DNA of 64,000 nucleotides from Persicaria tinctoria. Taxonomy: Eukaryota; Streptophyta; Magnoliopsida; Caryophyllales; Polygonaceae. This document shows positions 20,967-32,395 of this stretch, piece by piece. The stretch is from contig JBANSL010000004.1 of NCBI GenBank assembly GCA_037127255.1, positions 76,689,127 through 76,753,126 of the forward strand, written 5' to 3'. The notes beneath the pieces are model-generated. The model was not told the origin of the DNA. It searched no databases and was given only the letters and a program-made list of their open reading frames with translations. The translations under genes and the position numbers were made by a program. Position 1 is the stretch's first letter. Every line of letters begins with the position of its first letter.

Positions 20967-21338
20967 GATGAGATCCAACAAGGAACAAGCTAGCTAGGAA
21001 AGGGAGTGGGTTTAGGTAATGAAAACAAATTGGATGGGGGATCGGAGTATATTGTTATGAGTGATGACTCAAGGAGTTTGGGGTGCATTTAACTTCTCTT
21101 GCCTATTCAACTTCTCTTTTTCACTTTCCTCTCTCCTGCTATTCAACTTCTCTTTTTCTGGAAAAAATAAACTACCAAAAGTCACAATTTTACACCCGAC
21201 TGGAAACATATCAAGGTCCTTCCCAATTCTCTATGCACTGACTTTTCCCCTTCTTCATCAAATTAAAAAAAAAAAAACTTTCCCTTCTTCAACTACGGAA
21301 TATTTTTCTATGGGGACGCATTTTTATCGGTTTCAATT
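20967..21338. other. Upstream region of the F-box locus, no gene
   Basis: Contains a pyrimidine-rich patch repeated as TTCAACTTCTC at 21090-21150. Presumably the old promoter region; nothing coding. Confidence 0.4.
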
Positions 21339-22086
21339 AGGCCTGGTCCACTAAAATCGTACCAAGACGTACCATTCGAACCAATTGTCAGAAGTCGGCA
21401 TGGTAATGGTAATCAACACAGAAAAGTTGGGATTGTTATTATCAACCGACTTTCAATTGGTTGGTACGGTAATTACCAACAAAATATTACCAATATATAT
21501 TTAGGGTTTTTAAAATTATTTTTAAAAGCTTATTTCTATTGTTTTAAGATTTCAATGTCAGATCTAGGTTTTTAATTTTAACCCTTCTGCACATCGACAC
21601 TTCCGCTAACTCGGCCTCGGTTCCAATTGCCAGAAGTCGGCATGAAAAACTTCTATTGTTATTTTCAGAAAATGCTTTTAATTAAGGGATGAATGCTAGC
21701 TCGGCCTCGGATCAGACTAAAACCTAAATGTTATTCGGAAGCTAGTAGACATTTTATTTTGAATATTATCGGGTCTATTTAAGTCTTTATATTGCTTTTG
21801 TGCTTAAATGTACGAACAATTTAAATATTTATGTTGCTACTTATAAATTTTAAATTTTAATTAAGTTGTATTGTCTTTGATTATTTGTATGTTTTTTTCT
21901 TCAACACAAAAAACATGGTAAAATACCATTACCAACACGTACCAATCAACTTAATTGGTTACCAATTATGTTGGTACAACCCCTTCGGTGGTTGGTAATG
22001 GTTTGGATTTTAAGATTACCAAATATAATTGGTTGGTAAGGGGTAACGACAAAAACTAATTGGTATTGTACAAATTCCACCCCTAG
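21339..22086. mobile_element. Non-autonomous hAT element (about 748 bp)
   Basis: TTTCAATT is duplicated at 21331-21338 and 22087-22094. The right end reversed is CTAGGGGTGGAATTTGTACA, a usual hAT start; the left end is a decayed version (AGGCCTGGTCCACT). Subterminal repeats of the type GGTAATGGT / TTGGTACGGTAATTACCAA, often in inverted pairs, fill both ends. No transposase. Confidence 0.8.
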
Positions 22087-22842
22087 TTTCAATTAAACTA
22101 AGAGCATGATGATAATTGGTGACTCCAAATAATCCACGTAAAAAATAAAAGGGAAGGGAGATGCAAGAGCCGAGCTCATAAGATCATGTGCAATTATGAG
22201 TTTTACTTACCTTATAGAGTTATAGTAGGTCTTAAAAGGTAAATCTACGGTTGCAAGTCAAACCTTAAGAAAAGAGGTTGAAAGAGGTTAACCCTTTCTA
22301 CTAAGGTAACCTCTTCTCTTTTACTAATTTAGTACCCGCACTATTGTGCGGGTTTTTTTTAAATCAATATATTTATTATTTAATATTAGTAAATATATTA
22401 AAAAAATTTCTAAATAAACTCTAAACTCTAGAAAGACATTAATAGTTAATTTGTAAATTATAATTATAGAATAGAAATTTGTACATTACTCACCTCGAAA
22501 ACTATAACGTTTGAGTGGGGGTAGAAAAACACAAATTGAACTAAATCAAGTCGATTCTCAAAGTTTTGCTTTTACACTATCTTATAAACAAACAATTGCA
22601 TGCACATACTAATTAAGAGCCAATTCGAATAAATTATAAACAAACAAACAAAGTAAAAAGATAAAATGCTAATAATTAGATCGATGACAAGATTGCAAGA
22701 AATTTAAAATAAATTATAATGATCAATAAAAACTTACAGTGAAGAAGACACATTGATGGAAAGATGATATAATTTATAGAATGGAAGATACAAGTGTATT
22801 TTTGTATACGAATCTTATCGAAAAGATTCAATATAGATTTTG
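22087..22842. other. Unassigned AT-rich DNA with a perfect hairpin
   Basis: At 22334-22353 ACCCGCAC, TATT, GTGCGGGT form a perfect 8-bp stem with a 4-base loop, followed by T8. Such hairpins are known near Helitron 3' ends, but the expected CTRR terminus is not clear on either strand. No gene. Confidence 0.35.
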
Positions 22843-23322
22843 TTAGTTATTTAAGTTTATCCGAATTGTTATTCAAATTCAAAATTGCAATAATATCCAA
22901 TTCAAAATAATTTTAATGAAATTAATAAAAAAAAAATTAAAAAAGAAAATCAATCGGTTAAGATTTAGGGGAAAATGAATGAATGAATGAATTACATATT
23001 TAAATAAGTAATTTGATTTATAATAAATAATGAAAAGAAAACCAATTTGATTTTTTAAGTTATTTAAGTTTATCCGAATTGTTATTCAAATTCAAAATTG
23101 CATTAATATCCAATCAAAATAATTTTAATGAAATTAATAAAAAAGAAATTTAAAAAGAAAATCAATCGGTTGAGATTTTGGGAAAAATGAATGAATTAAT
23201 TAATTACATATTTAAATAAGTAATTTGATTTATAATAAATAATAAAAAGAAACCCAATTAGATTTTTAAAGTTATTTAAGTTTATCTGAATTGTTATTCA
23301 AATTCAAAATTACAGTAATATC

Positions 23323-24686
23323 TGATTTTTTTTTTCAAAATATTCATTAAAAAATAATTAATTAACAAAATATTCAAGCTTTAAAAATATTTACACAAAT
23401 ATTAATTTTTTGCAGATTTTTCAGAAAAACGCGGTCCTAAACCGCGTCTTATTAATTATGGATAAAATCGAAAATCGAAAAAAGGAAAAAAAACCAACAA
23501 AAGAGACACGGTTTGAAACCGCATCTCTTATTATTATAATTTTTTTTTTGGGGGGGGGGGGGGGAAATTGAACTAGACCGAGAGAGAGAGGCCGGAGCGT
23601 AGGAGAGGGAGACGGCGCGGGTGAAAGTGAGGGAGGCGGCGCGGGTGAGGGCGCGGGGAGGAGCGGAGATCTGGGGCCTGGGTGAGAGAGAAGGCCGCCG
23701 CCGGAGATGAACAGAGGTTGGGGGGGGGGGGGGGGAATTGAAACAGAGAGAGAGAGAGAGGCCGGAGGTGGGAGGAAGCCGAAGGGGCGCCGGAGAGGGA
23801 GGCAGTGCGGGCCTTCTTCCCATGCCTGCTCCTCCCTTCGTCCTCGCTCTCCACCTCTCCCTTTCGGATTCTCGACCTCGCTCTCCTCCCTCCGCCCTCG
23901 CTCTCCTGCCCTCCGCCCTCGCTCTCCATCCCATCCACGAATTGCAACCCCTCCTCCTCCTCCTAACTCCGACAACCATGGCTGATCTCCATCCCAGCCA
24001 ACAATTGCAACCCAGACACCACCAATTACAACCCCTTCGTCCTTGCTATCGTCCCTCCGTTGTCGCTCTCCATCCCAGCCTTCAATTGCAACCGATTCCA
24101 GGTGTTCGAGGTGCAAACGACGACGAATCTCGGCCTCAGAGATGTCGGAGCTTGGGTTGCAGGGAAGAAGGAATTGGAGAGGTGGTGGCTGGAGAGGGGC
24201 GTGGAGGTGTTGGCGGAGACGGAGGCTCCGGAGATCGTGAGGAGGCTAGGAAGAAGGCCGGAGACGGAGGTGCCGGAGATCTGCTGGTGCGGCGATCGAA
24301 CTTCCTCTCCGGGCCTCACCCGCCATCTCCTCTGGCCTCCCTCTTCGCCCTCGCCCGCCAACTCCTCCGCTCCGCCCTCCTCTGCCCCGCGTCCCTCCGC
24401 CTTTCCTCTCTCCTCCGGTAGGCCTCATCTCTCCCACTCTCTCCCCTGTTCCAATTTTCCTTTTTTTTTTAAAAAAAAAGAGAGACGCGGTCTCAGATCG
24501 CGTCTCTTTCGTAGAGTCTTTTACCTATTTTCCTCAATTTCAAATTTCCTACCTTATAAATAAAACGCGGTCCGAGATCGCGTTTTTCTGTAAAATCTGC
24601 AAAAAATGAATATTTGTGTAAATATTTTAAAAGCTTGAATATTTTTTTAATTAATTATTTTTAGTGAATATTTAGAAAAAAAATTC
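23323..24686. mobile_element. Long-TIR (Mutator-like) element with GC-rich cargo
   Basis: GTAATATC flanks both ends (23315-23322, 24687-24694). Terminal inverted repeats exceed 100 bp (left: CAAAATATTCATTAAAAAAT onward; right reversed: CTAAATATTCACTAAAAATA onward). Four short palindromes of the type ACGCGGTnnnnnACCGCGT lie in pairs inside each end (first at 23429-23447). Between them, 23570-24440 is GC-rich with open frames on both strands, unlike the AT-rich surroundings, as in Mutator-like elements that have picked up gene pieces. No transposase was seen. Confidence 0.7.
23570..24440. other. GC-rich cargo of the long-TIR element
   Basis: Several overlapping frames of 110-230 codons occur on both strands; their Pro, Arg and Ser-rich translations reflect GC and purine/pyrimidine-rich composition. 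Two similar GAGAGAGGCCGGAG blocks (near 23583 and 23752), each after a G run, indicate an internal duplication. I cannot say which, if any, strand came from a gene. Confidence 0.35.
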
Positions 24687-25081
24687 GTAATATCCAATTC
24701 AAAATAATTTCAATGAAATTAATAAAAAAAATTAAAAAGAAAATCAATCGGTTAAGATTTAGGGAAAAATAAATGAAGTAATTAATTACGTATTTAAATA
24801 AGTAATTTGATTTATAATAAATAATAAAAATAAAACCAAAATTAGATTTTGTTAGTTATTTAAGTTCATCCGAATTGTTATTCAAATTCAAAATTGCAAT
24901 AATATCCAATTCAAAATAATTTTAATGAAATTAATAAAAAGAATTTTAAAAATAAAATCAATCGGTTAAGATTTAGGGAAAAATGAATTAATTAATTACT
25001 TACGTATTTAAATAAGTAATTTGATTTATAATAAATAATAGTTTATTTAAAAATTGAAAAATACCTAATTGGTTAATATTC

Positions 25082-25182
25082 CTTGATTTTGGTAAATATA
25101 GAGCGACCATATCTGGGAGTCGAACCTGTGACCATTGGGTACTACCCTGATATCCTTTCCCCCTCAACCATCCCAACATGGT
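25082..25182 (-). mobile_element. tRNA-derived SINE (short)
   Basis: Flanked by a perfect 16-bp direct repeat TAATTGGTTAATATTC (25066-25081, 25183-25198). On the minus strand it has an A-box-like TGGTTGAGGGGG and a perfect B box GGTTCGACTCC about 45 bases apart, the internal RNA polymerase III promoter of tRNA-derived SINEs. Only about 100 bp long, so possibly tail-less or truncated. Confidence 0.75.
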
Positions 25183-25198
25183 TAATTGGTTAATATTC

Positions 25199-26263
25199 GG
25201 AGAAGGCATCACATCAACATATAAAATCCAATCGAGACCAAAACCTAATTGACACATTCAATTTCGAATACATGATTAGATCGAACAGTGTAAACAAACT
25301 AATAAATATTTAAACACAATTACCTTTTCATCTATCAAAATCATGTCAATCGAATGAAGTTTTCCAAGATCATTGTAGCTTAGGGACCTAGACATTCTTA
25401 ATATGCGAACAATAATATTGTATCAGATTCGTGTGGTGTTTAGGTGTTGTGATAATAACTCGTCCAGGTAATGAATTTTTGTAGTGTTACACTCTTTTTC
25501 ATCGTCTGGAAAAAAAAAGGATTAATTCAAACGCATAAACTCCAGAATGAACTCCATAACGATCGAAACTAATCCACACCAACAAATAAACTAAATAAAA
25601 AAAAGTGATTAAGGAATTTAATCAAAACGAAACTAATCCACACAAACGTGATTAAAGAATTTCATCATCAATTGATTTAACTCAGTCAAACCGAAATGAA
25701 TCTCATAAACGCATAAACTAAAATAATATTTAACCCAGCCCGGTTTTAAATTGGGTCAAACCGGATATTGGGGTAAAAGGTGCACACGGTAACATGTAAC
25801 TGAGGGGGGGGGGGTGCAATTTTTCACTTTTCGACACCTGGCAGAAATCAGACTGAGAGAAAGAATGTGGGAGGCGAAAACAAAAGAGAGAGAGAGAGGG
25901 GAGGGAAAAAGAAAGTACTGTTTTAGGAGAGGCGGAGAGAGAAACCAATTGCTCTCCGGGACAACTTGGATGATAGAGAGAGGTTTGACACTAACGGGGG
26001 TGAACATTGAGGGGAGGCTATTTTTATGGTGTAAGTTTATGTTGATTTAAGTTAATATTGTTATGTGACTATAAATCTTTAACATATGGTAAACTTAATG
26101 ATTTTTTTTCCCCAAACATATGCAAAATGAGTGTCATTGGATAGAGAAAAATAAATTGTATTAATTTTTTTTTTAAAAATAATTTATTTACCGAATAAAT
26201 AGGGGTTTTAATTTAATTATAACCCCTGTCATGTGGCTTCCAACAATTGGCTAGCAAAAAAAA
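25199..26263. other. No gene seen
   Basis: AT-rich with a G run at about 25804-25812 and a GAGA-rich patch at 25885-25960. ORFs of about 80 codons on both strands show no family features. Confidence 0.4.
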
Positions 26264-27559
26264 CTTACTTAGGGAAAATCCTAGAGAGAAGGCTCTCCCT
26301 TCTCTCTAGGCTTGTCTAAACCTTTGCCCCAAATTTCATCTTGCAATCCCTAATTCTACTCACCCATCATTGTCCAACCTACTGCAATCGACCCTGGCTT
26401 GTCTCTATTTCCCATCTAAACACAAAATCCCAGTCTCATCTCCTTCAATCCTCCTCCCGGCAATGGCTGTTTTGGCGTACTTCTGTCGATTGGTTCGATG
26501 CCCTCCGGTCTATCCCCATCTCTAAGTCGAGTCGTCCTCCGATGCCAGTACCCTCCTCGTCTTGGGCTCCTGGCATCGAACTCCCTCCTCCCCATTTCTA
26601 GCCTACCCCTTTTCTTAATCCCCATCGTCGATCTCCCTCCTGTCAAATTCGCCTTCCCCGCTGGTGGTTAGCCCCTTTGATGGCTCCCCAAAGTCGATCA
26701 CCTCTCTCCTTCTGGTTACCCTTTGTCCTAATCTTTGATGTTCAACCGACGTGTTTTCCCCCTCCTCGACGTTCCTCGCCTCGGGGTTCGGTGGCCATCT
26801 GTCGTCCTTGTCTTCGTCATGTCTCTAGCCGCTTTGCCCATCTTGCTCCTTGGGCCCGAAGGTGGCCCGTGGAGGTTGCTTATGGGCCTAATCTTCTTCC
26901 TTTGGGCCCAAGGTCTTTTCTTGGGCCCAAAGGAGCTCGAGGATTATTATATATTTAAATTTTGGATATTATATATTTATTTATATAATTTCCTTATTTT
27001 TATATATATTTATGAATATTGTCCCGAAAGGGTTTTGAGTAAAACCACCCGAAAGGGTTTGAGAAAATCCCGCAAGGGCTTGTCGATATTTTTGTAGGTG
27101 AAAGCTTGTTGGCGTTTTGTTCGAGTAGTTTGCGGCTCTGCTTCCGGTGTTTCTAGGAGATCTTCTGCTTGGTTGGGGGGCGTGGAGTCTGTAGTCGGGT
27201 CTGGCTGGGGTCGAGGTGGTGCGCTCAGGGCGTCTCCGTATTCAGGATAGAGTTTCCTTGGAGTTCGTCTGCACTACCCACAGGAGTTAGTGTCCTGCTG
27301 TACTACTGGCCCGCGGTGCTGCTGTTCGGTGGTGCTTGGCTGCGTTCTTCGTCGGCTTCCTCAGCTGTTCGGGTGTTGGGTCTTCTTGGGACATTGTGTT
27401 GTAGAGTTTATTTCTGCTTGTTTCATTTCGCTTATTATTTGTAATTCTGGTTTTAGGTTGCTTTGTTAGACGGTTCGCCGTCTGCCGACTTCGGTCGGCC
27501 TCTCGATGAGTCAGGCCTGTCTGACCATCGAATTTTTACCTAATAAAAAAAAATAAAAT
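26264..27559 (+). mobile_element. PolyA retroposon with 19-bp target-site duplication
   Basis: AATTGGCTAGCAAAAAAAA occurs at 26245-26263 and again at 27560-27578. Between them is 1.3 kb ending TACCTAATAAAAAAAAATA, an A-rich tail. No reverse transcriptase is encoded; the largest ORF is about 120 codons and featureless. The 3' end (CGAATTTTTACCTAATAAA) resembles that of the short LINE end at 32977-33124 (CGAATTTTTTCCTTATAAA), so it is probably an internally deleted or non-autonomous partner of that LINE family. Confidence 0.75.
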
Positions 27560-27949
27560 AATTGGCTAGCAAAAAAAAAAAATTAAATGTGGATGAACCG
27601 AATCAAGTATAGGCATTCCTCCCCCCGAATCAAACTTTCTCTCGCCTCCCTCTTTCCAATTTCTGCTGACCTAGCCCTTGTTTTGATTCGGCCGAACCTC
27701 CGTTGCAAGTGGTCTAATGAAGCCTATAATGTGAGTAAGGCTCACTTCCTGAAGTAGCCAATGAGGGTGATAGGGACTAAGTCCTAGTGCGGTTCCTGTC
27801 TCATTAAGCCATGGCTATCAAAAGTTGGACACGCATCTCAGAGTAGTAGGATGTAGCGACCCCTTTCGGCTCGACCATCAAGGTAGCTACACCATACCAC
27901 TTTGAGCACCCTAATACAATTTAGTTAGCAAACCAATATAGACAAGCCA
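27560..27949. other. No gene seen
   Basis: Moderate GC, no coding features recognised; lies between a retroposon and a LINE relic. Confidence 0.35.
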
Positions 27950-29000
27950 AGAGGTTACACAATTACAAAGTGATTGGCTTTGGAGAGGCAACAAAATCAA
28001 AAGGTTGCCTCTAAACATCTAAGCCTCGAGTTTTGCTTCAGTAAGGTGTGGATGGGGATGTCAGACACCTCAACCTGATAAGCACATCTCCAAAAGAAGG
28101 TGAAAGCAGTTGTAGTAGACGTTATGCTTGGGAAGGGCCTTCCATTGCTTGACCTTCTCAAAGTTTGAAACCATTAAAGAGCAGAAAATTCTCCAGGACG
28201 CCATGGTTAAACTTGTATGTCATTAACCTCAAGCTGAATGTCCTCTTGAATACATTTGTAGCGTGGTTGTGGGGGTGAAGTGCAGATCGAATATGTGGCT
28301 GAGCAGCTTATAAACATGTAACTTTATCAAGTAAACAAACTCCTCATGACTCGAAGCCTTTCCTTCAAATACCCTATCATTTTTGTTTTTCCATATGTAG
28401 TAGACGGTTGTAGCAAGCTCAATCCTTTTACCCTTTGAATGTCACCTCCCCCCTTTAGCTTCCTTCTTTAACCACTTGAGGGCTCCTTGAAGGGTGGTGG
28501 ACATCCTTCTCCAAATTCCAGTTCTGCTCTTTATCTGCATCCAAACAGTAGAAGAGAAGTGACACGCAAGGAATATATGTTCATGACTTTCAACAGCTTG
28601 ATTACAAAAACAACATGTTAATTCAACTTCCCTTGTCGGTGTGATAGCTTTATCCCATACAACTGAGCTTTAAGGTTTTTTTTTACCACTTTCCTTCTAA
28701 GGAACTCGTAGGCACTATGTACTCTATATTTCCCTCTTGAGTTCCAGGAAGAAAGCAACTCCAAGGCTCCTTCAACTGCATTTGTTAGTAAAACATCTCT
28801 AATAGACAAGATTTTCTTTATTAATGGAGTCATTTGTTTTGTGAACACTCCAGGTCCAAACACTACCACTCCTTAAGTATTGATGGTGAATCCATTTGAT
28901 CCATAAGCTATCCTTTTTCTGGATGATGTCCCAAAGGATACGAGACAGGAAGGCATTGTTCCAAACTTTGGGATCTTTGAGTCCAAGATCTTAAAGTTGG
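27950..29000 (-). pseudogene. Degenerate LINE fragment (reverse transcriptase C-terminal and zinc-binding part)
   Basis: On the minus strand from about 29000: a GLKDPKVWNNAFLSRILWDI-like segment, then KKDSLWIKW, then SAYEFLRRKV and finally CCFCNQAVESHEHIFLACHF. This is the order found after the reverse transcriptase of plant LINEs, including the Cys-Cys-His-Cys spacing. Stops and frame changes abound and no polymerase core remains. It is a different, older copy than the LINE at 1.9-16.5 kb. Confidence 0.75.
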
Positions 29001-29658
29001 GAAAACAACACTTTGTTTTAAATAAATATATATGAGGTTTAATCATAATATATAAAGGTTATTAATAAAATTCTAAATATTTTTTATTTATAATATGATA
29101 ACTTAGAAATAAACTGTATAAAAAATATATCATATAGTTTTATTTCTTATTTATATCATTCACTTTATTTTTATTAATTAAATAAATAACTCGATAATGG
29201 GGTGACTAGTAGATGTGTGACGGTTACCAACAAAAATCAATGAAATAGATATATAAGATATGGACAAAAAAAATCGTGGATCATGTGGATATTATTTGCG
29301 ATTCCTCATCAATAATATATATTTTTTTGCAATATTGAAAGTTCATCAACCTGAAGAAGTTAGTTACTCTAACAGCTCCAACTGAAAGACATTCAGTAGA
29401 TGACTACATTTTTTCCTGTAAAAAAATGTGTACCATTTGGCATTTATATCATAACATTTTTCGTATGAATTCCTAACTCTCAAAGTTGGGAAAAAAAACT
29501 CTTTCAGATTATATCTACACCTCTCAAGTGAAGCTGGATGATTAGCTTCATCTTCTGATCTTCTGTATATGCACTAATGCACACCAGGGCGAAAATCCCG
29601 GTGCCAGCACCTGAACTCCAAGGCAATGCCATTCGCCATACTATGAAAACACCATCAA
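29001..29658. other. 3' flank of the glycosyltransferase gene
   Basis: AT-rich, no ORF. The part nearest 29658 is presumably 3' UTR of the minus-strand gene; no single polyadenylation signal stands out. Confidence 0.4.
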
Positions 29659-32298
29659 TTACTCATCTACACTGAGTTTTGAAGTTGTGATTTCATCAAA
29701 GACAGGAGGCGGCAATGGTGGCACTGCCATAGGATGATCCGATCCTGTTCCTGATCCCACGCCTGCTGCTTCCAACATCTTCCTTGCAGCTGCCTGATAC
29801 TTGATGCTTGCAGCGTTTAGGCTCATTGCAGAGGTTCCGTTTGTTGATTTTCCGCCTTCAGAAGATTGGTTTCTCTGGCTTTCTGATGCAGCTGCGCGCG
29901 CTGATTTGATCACATTGCTGAAAACTCCAGCTTCTTTCAGCCCTTGAATTATGACCTGCAGAGGCAGTCATTGTCGCGGTCCAATGAGTAACTTGTCATC
30001 ACAATGTGCTTGTCAAGCAATAAGCTTTTCGTTGGCAATGTCATTACCATGGGAGTGTAAATTCGGGTCAAGATTCCCTTCTTTAAGAGCTTATATTTAA
30101 CTTCGGTGTTGCCCCACACTACATGCTCCTTATACCTATAGATTGGAAGGAAATTTTCACTGAGATTGTAAGCAAGCTGATCATAGTGAGAGTACTGACT
30201 TACCAGTTGAACATCTCTTCCTGTGTCGCGGTTGAAGCTATAATGAATGCCTGTATAGATATATATGATGAAGTGTTGGATAACTGAGTGTTCAATTGAT
30301 AAGAGTTGAACTGACAACACGTGATCTTTGTGAACTTACAGCTCTGTCAAATTCCAACATGAAGCATCTCTTGACGTCTTCCTTGGTGGGTTTGCAGCCA
30401 CACCTATCGCGTCTTGAGGTCAAGTCAGAGTATTTCGTGTAAGTGAAATGCAGAACTGCTGCCTCATCCAATTTGACCTCCCTGTGAAAGAAGATGTCAA
30501 AACACAAAATATGCTTTAACCTTCCAATCAAAGAGAATCTGATTTACTTTGGCGTCTTCACATAGGTGTGCCATCGGTGAGCACCATTGGGGCGCAAATG
30601 GTCTTGAATCCTAGCAACCGATTTCCCATTTCCGTAAGTGAGGAAGTAGTTTGGATTGCCGCGGGTGGCTTCTTTGTAGTGCCCAAAGTATGTCTCCTTT
30701 GGTAGGTGATCAAAGTTCTTTTTGAACAACGAAACCTGAACCAGTTTAAGCCCTTGTAAAAGCTGCAGGATTAGTTCTCAACTCGTCGCTCATTTAAGCC
30801 CAAGAAATTACCTCGCCAAAGGGCTCCTTAACATCAGCACGCTCAACACAACTCTCCTGGAGAAATCAACATGGAAAAATGAGTGAACAAGATTCATGCT
30901 GAAGATGAAGAACAACAGATACATCTGCATTCACTACTTGACTCACATAATTAGGAAAGACGACCAAATCAACATGTCCGGGAATCTGTGACAGCAATTC
31001 CCTCAAGGAGTATTCGCGGGTGCCTGCTGGATGCATAAGCTCGTCAGTGTCAAGATGGAAGATCCACTCCATGCCAGCATCCTGCAATTGGAAAACATAA
31101 GATTAGAGGGCCAAAAAAAGCAGAATTGTAACAGACGAAAAAACGCGGTCTCTTACTCTTGCCATGACAATAGCCATTTCCATGTTGAGGGACTGCTTCA
31201 CGAACAGCTCGTAATTGCAGGGCTTGTAGAAGAAATTGGCCAGCCATGTCTCATTCCAAATCCGGCTAAGAACACAAAGACGGAACAAACATTTAGTATA
31301 ACAGGCACGGAGAGGAAGACTGCGAATCAGTGAAGAAAACCAATTACCTCTTGGCTTGTGCTTCCTCCAACTCTTTTGTTCTGAAAACAACTTTCACACC
31401 CTGCAAAGACAGTTTTGGGTAAGAAATCGATCGGTTAAGAACGCGTTTGAATTGCGATGGATGAAGAGCAGAAACTCACCGGTATAGTCTCGAGAACGCT
31501 TGATACGCTGGATGAAGCTGCCTTTCCTTCCACAAATAGGAAAAAGTTTGTGATGCCGATAACCTTATGATAATAGATCCATGGTAAAATCTGCTCCAAG
31601 CCAGCCGAAGTGCTCGTCGAAACACATATCTGGTGCAAGAAAAGGCCATGGATAAGCATCAAACAATCAGCTGGCAAATCCAAGTTCAGTGCTACTGCAT
31701 AGCTCACTAAATGATGGATACATGAAGAATGTATGACAGATGTGTATGATTTCAAATTATTAATCAGTTGTCAAGAAATGAATTTGAAAATCAAGAAATT
31801 GATCAGATAAATAGATCAATCAGTTAGCTGGGGAGCAATCTTGGCGCACATATGTGTTTTGATTTGGTTCGTGGGCTGAATAAATTGCAATTAAATGCAA
31901 GGAAGGGGGAAAGGAGCAATCAATTCGATCAGAAACCCTACCTTGGGGCCGAGATTGGGAGAAGTATAATTAAATCTCCAATCCCTGAAATAGGGAAACG
32001 CCGGGGAGGATCGGCGGGCCAATAAGTCCTCGGCGGCGCGGGCGCAGTCGGCGGAGGAGGCGACGTGGGAGGAGGTGTGCATACCGGGGAACTGGAGGGG
32101 GTCGGGGGACCAGCGGGAGAGGGGGTCGTTGAAGCCGCCGCGCCATTGGAGGAGGAAGGCGAAGGTGGCGAGGGAGAGGGGGATGAAAGTGAGGATCAGG
32201 AGGAGCCTCGATGTGAAAGTGTGGAGAGAAGAGGAGGCGGAGGAAGAGGAGGAGGAGGAGGAAGTGGTGGGCCTGAGGGAGAGGTGGTGACCCGCCAT
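29659..32298 (-). CDS. Glycosyltransferase family 92 protein, 11 exons, 536 aa
   Basis: Exons (minus): 31942-32298, 31480-31629, 31348-31400, 31157-31265, 30947-31081, 30812-30856, 30548-30735, 30340-30481, 30204-30250, 30048-30135, 29659-29955. All introns are GT..AG, phases agree and the sum is 1611 bases. The protein is a type II membrane protein of the secretory pathway: a Ser-rich cytosolic N-terminus, one membrane helix at about residues 31-50 ([19 protein letters not shown]), then the lumenal domain. Conserved blocks are [53 protein letters not shown] with a DTD metal/sugar-nucleotide motif at 234-236, and MLEFDRAAFIIAS near 385-398. Plant family members (DUF23) are thought to add galactose to glycans such as pectic galactan; the substrate here is inferred. 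It appears intact and is the best host gene in the window. Confidence 0.95.
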
Positions 32299-32356
32299 GG
32301 GAGAGGGATCAAGAAGATCGATTTGAAATCGAGTGGCGTTTGGATTTGGGGGATTT

Positions 32357-32360
<4 letters not shown>

Positions 32361-32393
<33 letters not shown>
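32361..32393. repeat. (GA)n microsatellite in the 5' leader or promoter of the GT92 gene
   Basis: About 16 GA units roughly 65 bases upstream of the start codon. GA/CT tracts in plant 5' leaders can bind GAGA-type (BPC) factors; here that is only a possibility. Confidence 0.7.

Positions 32394-32395
<2 letters not shown>

Larger units (their letters stand above)
22843..25040. repeat. Tandem array of a 213-bp AT-rich unit (about 4 copies), interrupted
   Basis: Copies begin at about 22843, 23057, 23270 and 24854. The unit contains CCGAATTGTTATTCAAATTC, TCAATCGGTTAAGATTTAGG and ACATATTTAAATAAGTAATT. The third copy is split by the element at 23323-24686 and resumes after it at 24695, so the array is older than that insertion. 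Confidence 0.8.

Noticed and set aside
23421..24563. Seven ORFs of 65-231 codons on both strands
   Set aside because: Overlapping, low-complexity Pro/Arg/Ser text from GC-rich transposon cargo; no splice or domain support.
25082..25182. Functional tRNA gene
   Set aside because: A and B boxes are present but the cloverleaf is incomplete, and a 16-bp TSD shows a SINE.
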